This document shows positions 62,975 through 64,000 of a stretch of DNA of 64,000 nt, in pieces (the first letter of the stretch is position 1; every line of letters begins with the position of its first letter). Made by a program: the position numbers and the translations under genes. A model generated the notes under the pieces. That model was not told the origin of the DNA. It saw nothing but the letters and a program-made list of their open reading frames with translations, and made no database searches. Source of the stretch: Ruegeria sp. Alg231-54 (GTDB lineage: Bacteria; Pseudomonadota; Alphaproteobacteria; Rhodobacterales; Rhodobacteraceae); the NCBI RefSeq assembly GCF_900143525.1, contig NZ_FREZ01000003.1:422054-486053 (forward strand), written 5' to 3'.

Positions 62975-63292
62975 ATGACGCTCGACAGGGATTTTGCGTG
63001 GGGGCACATTGCCCTGGGAGGCGTGTATGTCGCCAGCGGCGACGCAGATGCAGCCGTCGACGCTGTCTATCAGGCACTTATCCTCGAACCTAACGGCTAC
63101 GAGGCAAACCTCTTCATGGGATTCTTTCTCCAGTTTGCGGGGGACGCCGCAAGTGCCGTGGACTATCTGTTGATCGCCAAACGTCTTAGTCCCGTGAAGA
63201 TATACCGGGATGTCTCGTTTCTGGCTCTAGCGCAATTCATGAACCGAAACTACGAAGAGGTCGTGCGCCTTTGGACGAAAACATCTAATAAG
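62975..63292 (+). pseudogene. TPR fragment resembling a cyclase C-terminus
   Basis: About 105 residues of TPR-like sequence (RDFAWGHIALGGVYVASGDA, FMGFFLQFAGDAASAVDYLL, FMNRNYEEVVRLW) resemble the C-terminal repeats of cyclase-TolB-TPR proteins such as the one at 56325-58037. No cyclase domain precedes it, and the reading frame degenerates after ~63292. A related stretch in another frame (SEVSALATAFG) lies just upstream. Confidence 0.5.
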
Positions 63293-63704
63293 CCGAGGAG
63301 GTCCCGGAATTTCCCCGCGAAAACTAACCTGTCTACTGCAACGTACTGGAATTCGTTCTCATTGGGTAGATCCAGAAATTGACCATGCAGAAAGGTCAAA
63401 CGCACTAAGGTTCGCCGCAGCTAAGTCATTCTTCACGCACGATATACCCAAGAGACAATCGTTGTGGTAGGCTGTACAATCCACGGCGAAATTGCACAGC
63501 CCGCTTTCCGCGCAATGCCGGCAACGGATCAACTCCGGCAAGTCTGTCAACAGTGAAAAATAGCACTCCCTGACACTCCACAACTACGCGGCAGTATCTT
63601 ACTAGTAAGTTAGAATGCTCTAACATCACTGGATTTGTTCTCGGAGAACTTTGGGTGTCGTCAAAGCGATACCAACCCAATGTTGGCTTCGCAGCACACC
63701 CCAA
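63293..63704. other. Spacer, nothing recognised
   Basis: No gene that I can support is visible on either strand between the TPR fragment and the dienelactone hydrolase stop. Confidence 0.4.
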
Positions 63705-64000
63705 TTACTCCAGATAGGTTTTGAACCATTCAATTGTGCGGTCCCAGGCCAGGTTTGCCATCTCCTCGTCATAGCGTGGCGTGCTGTCATTATGGAAACC
63801 GTGGTTGGCGTTTTCGTAGATATAGGCCTCATAAATCTTATCGTTGGCTTTTAGAGCAGCCTCAAAATCTGGCCAGCCCGCGTTAATGCGTTCGTCAAGC
63901 TCTCCCATCTGAATAAGCAAAGGCGCCTGGATTTTGGCCACATCCTCGGCCGCTGGCTGGCGCCCGTAGAACGGGACACCAGCGGTCAGTTCGGGATAGG
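63705..64000 (-). CDS. Dienelactone hydrolase family protein, C-terminal part (partial)
   Basis: The minus strand enters from the right edge with [20 protein letters not shown] and ends FKTYLE. The catalytic Asp (MGELDERIN) and His (NANHGFHND) of the Cys-Asp-His triad of the dienelactone hydrolase family are present; the nucleophile lies outside the window. The family hydrolyses lactones in chloroaromatic breakdown and other esters. Confidence 0.88.
   Translation of the reverse strand, partial: YPELTAGVPFYGRQPAAEDVAKIQAPLLIQMGELDERINAGWPDFEAALKANDKIYEAYIYENANHGFHNDSTPRYDEEMANLAWDRTIEWFKTYLE

Noticed and set aside
1..64000. tRNA, rRNA or CRISPR array
   Set aside because: No clover-leaf-like CCA-ended segment, rRNA motif or regularly spaced direct repeat was noticed on reading. 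A dedicated RNA search was not possible.

Overview
The window looks like accessory DNA of a marine alphaproteobacterium of the Roseobacter group (Rhodobacterales). The evidence is the very high density of high-affinity importers (TRAP, BMP-type, Liv-type, Dpp-type and AfuABC/Fbp-type ABC systems), the style of the proteins, and tight ATGA-coupled operons. This assignment comes from family recognition by eye, not from a database search. No rRNA, tRNA, CRISPR array, replication or conjugation gene was seen. The mix of catabolic islands, insertion-sequence scars and decaying genes would suit a plasmid, a chromid or an accessory chromosomal region.

Layout. 1-3.9 kb: end of a TRAP importer, a VOC protein, maleylacetoacetate isomerase, a remnant of fumarylacetoacetase and a MarR regulator with an inverted-repeat operator. 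4.3-11.5 kb: an operon of cytosine deaminase, BMP lipoprotein-type binding protein, amidase and a nucleoside-type ABC importer. 11.6-13.4 kb: broken IS110-family transposase and an ABC-F remnant. 13.5-19.8 kb: a complete Liv-type importer with a hydantoin/Asp-Glu racemase, facing a GntR/FCD regulator. 19.8-21 kb: an IS6-family element with 14-bp terminal repeats between two gene fragments. 21.1-32.5 kb: MlrC-type peptidase, amidohydrolase, complete dipeptide ABC importer and a CocE/NonD hydrolase, facing an XRE regulator. 32.6-34.7 kb: gene graveyard (IS6 transposase, ArsR, GcvT-like, LysR). 34.7-37 kb: SHMT-like enzyme and a divergent LysR. 37-39.2 kb: poorly coding DNA with HTH remnants. 39.3-45 kb: AfuABC/Fbp-like importer with a histidine phosphatase and an inositol-monophosphatase-family enzyme.

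45.2-59.4 kb is a string of small regulator-plus-target modules, most with a readable operator between divergent genes: RidA/WYL regulator, MerR/DUF2938, GFA protein, a TTHB210-like/cupredoxin/ECF-sigma operon, EamA exporter/MarR, AhpD/ECF41 sigma, a cyclase-TolB-TPR protein and a mer-like metal module. Four genes between 50.6 and 56.3 kb are each interrupted by a single in-frame stop. 59.6-64 kb: imine-reductase-like dehydrogenase, a frameshifted reductive-dehalogenase/QueG-like protein, an isoprenylcysteine-methyltransferase-like membrane protein, a TPR fragment and the end of a dienelactone hydrolase.

A degenerate repeat with a core like GGACATTCGCTGCGAGCGCAA-type sequence (shorter matches quoted below) recurs in the gene-poor spacers from 34 kb to 61 kb. 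The most promising candidates for new biology are the TTHB210-like/cupredoxin/ECF operon, the AfuABC-like importer with two phosphatase-family partners, and the racemase-containing Liv operon.
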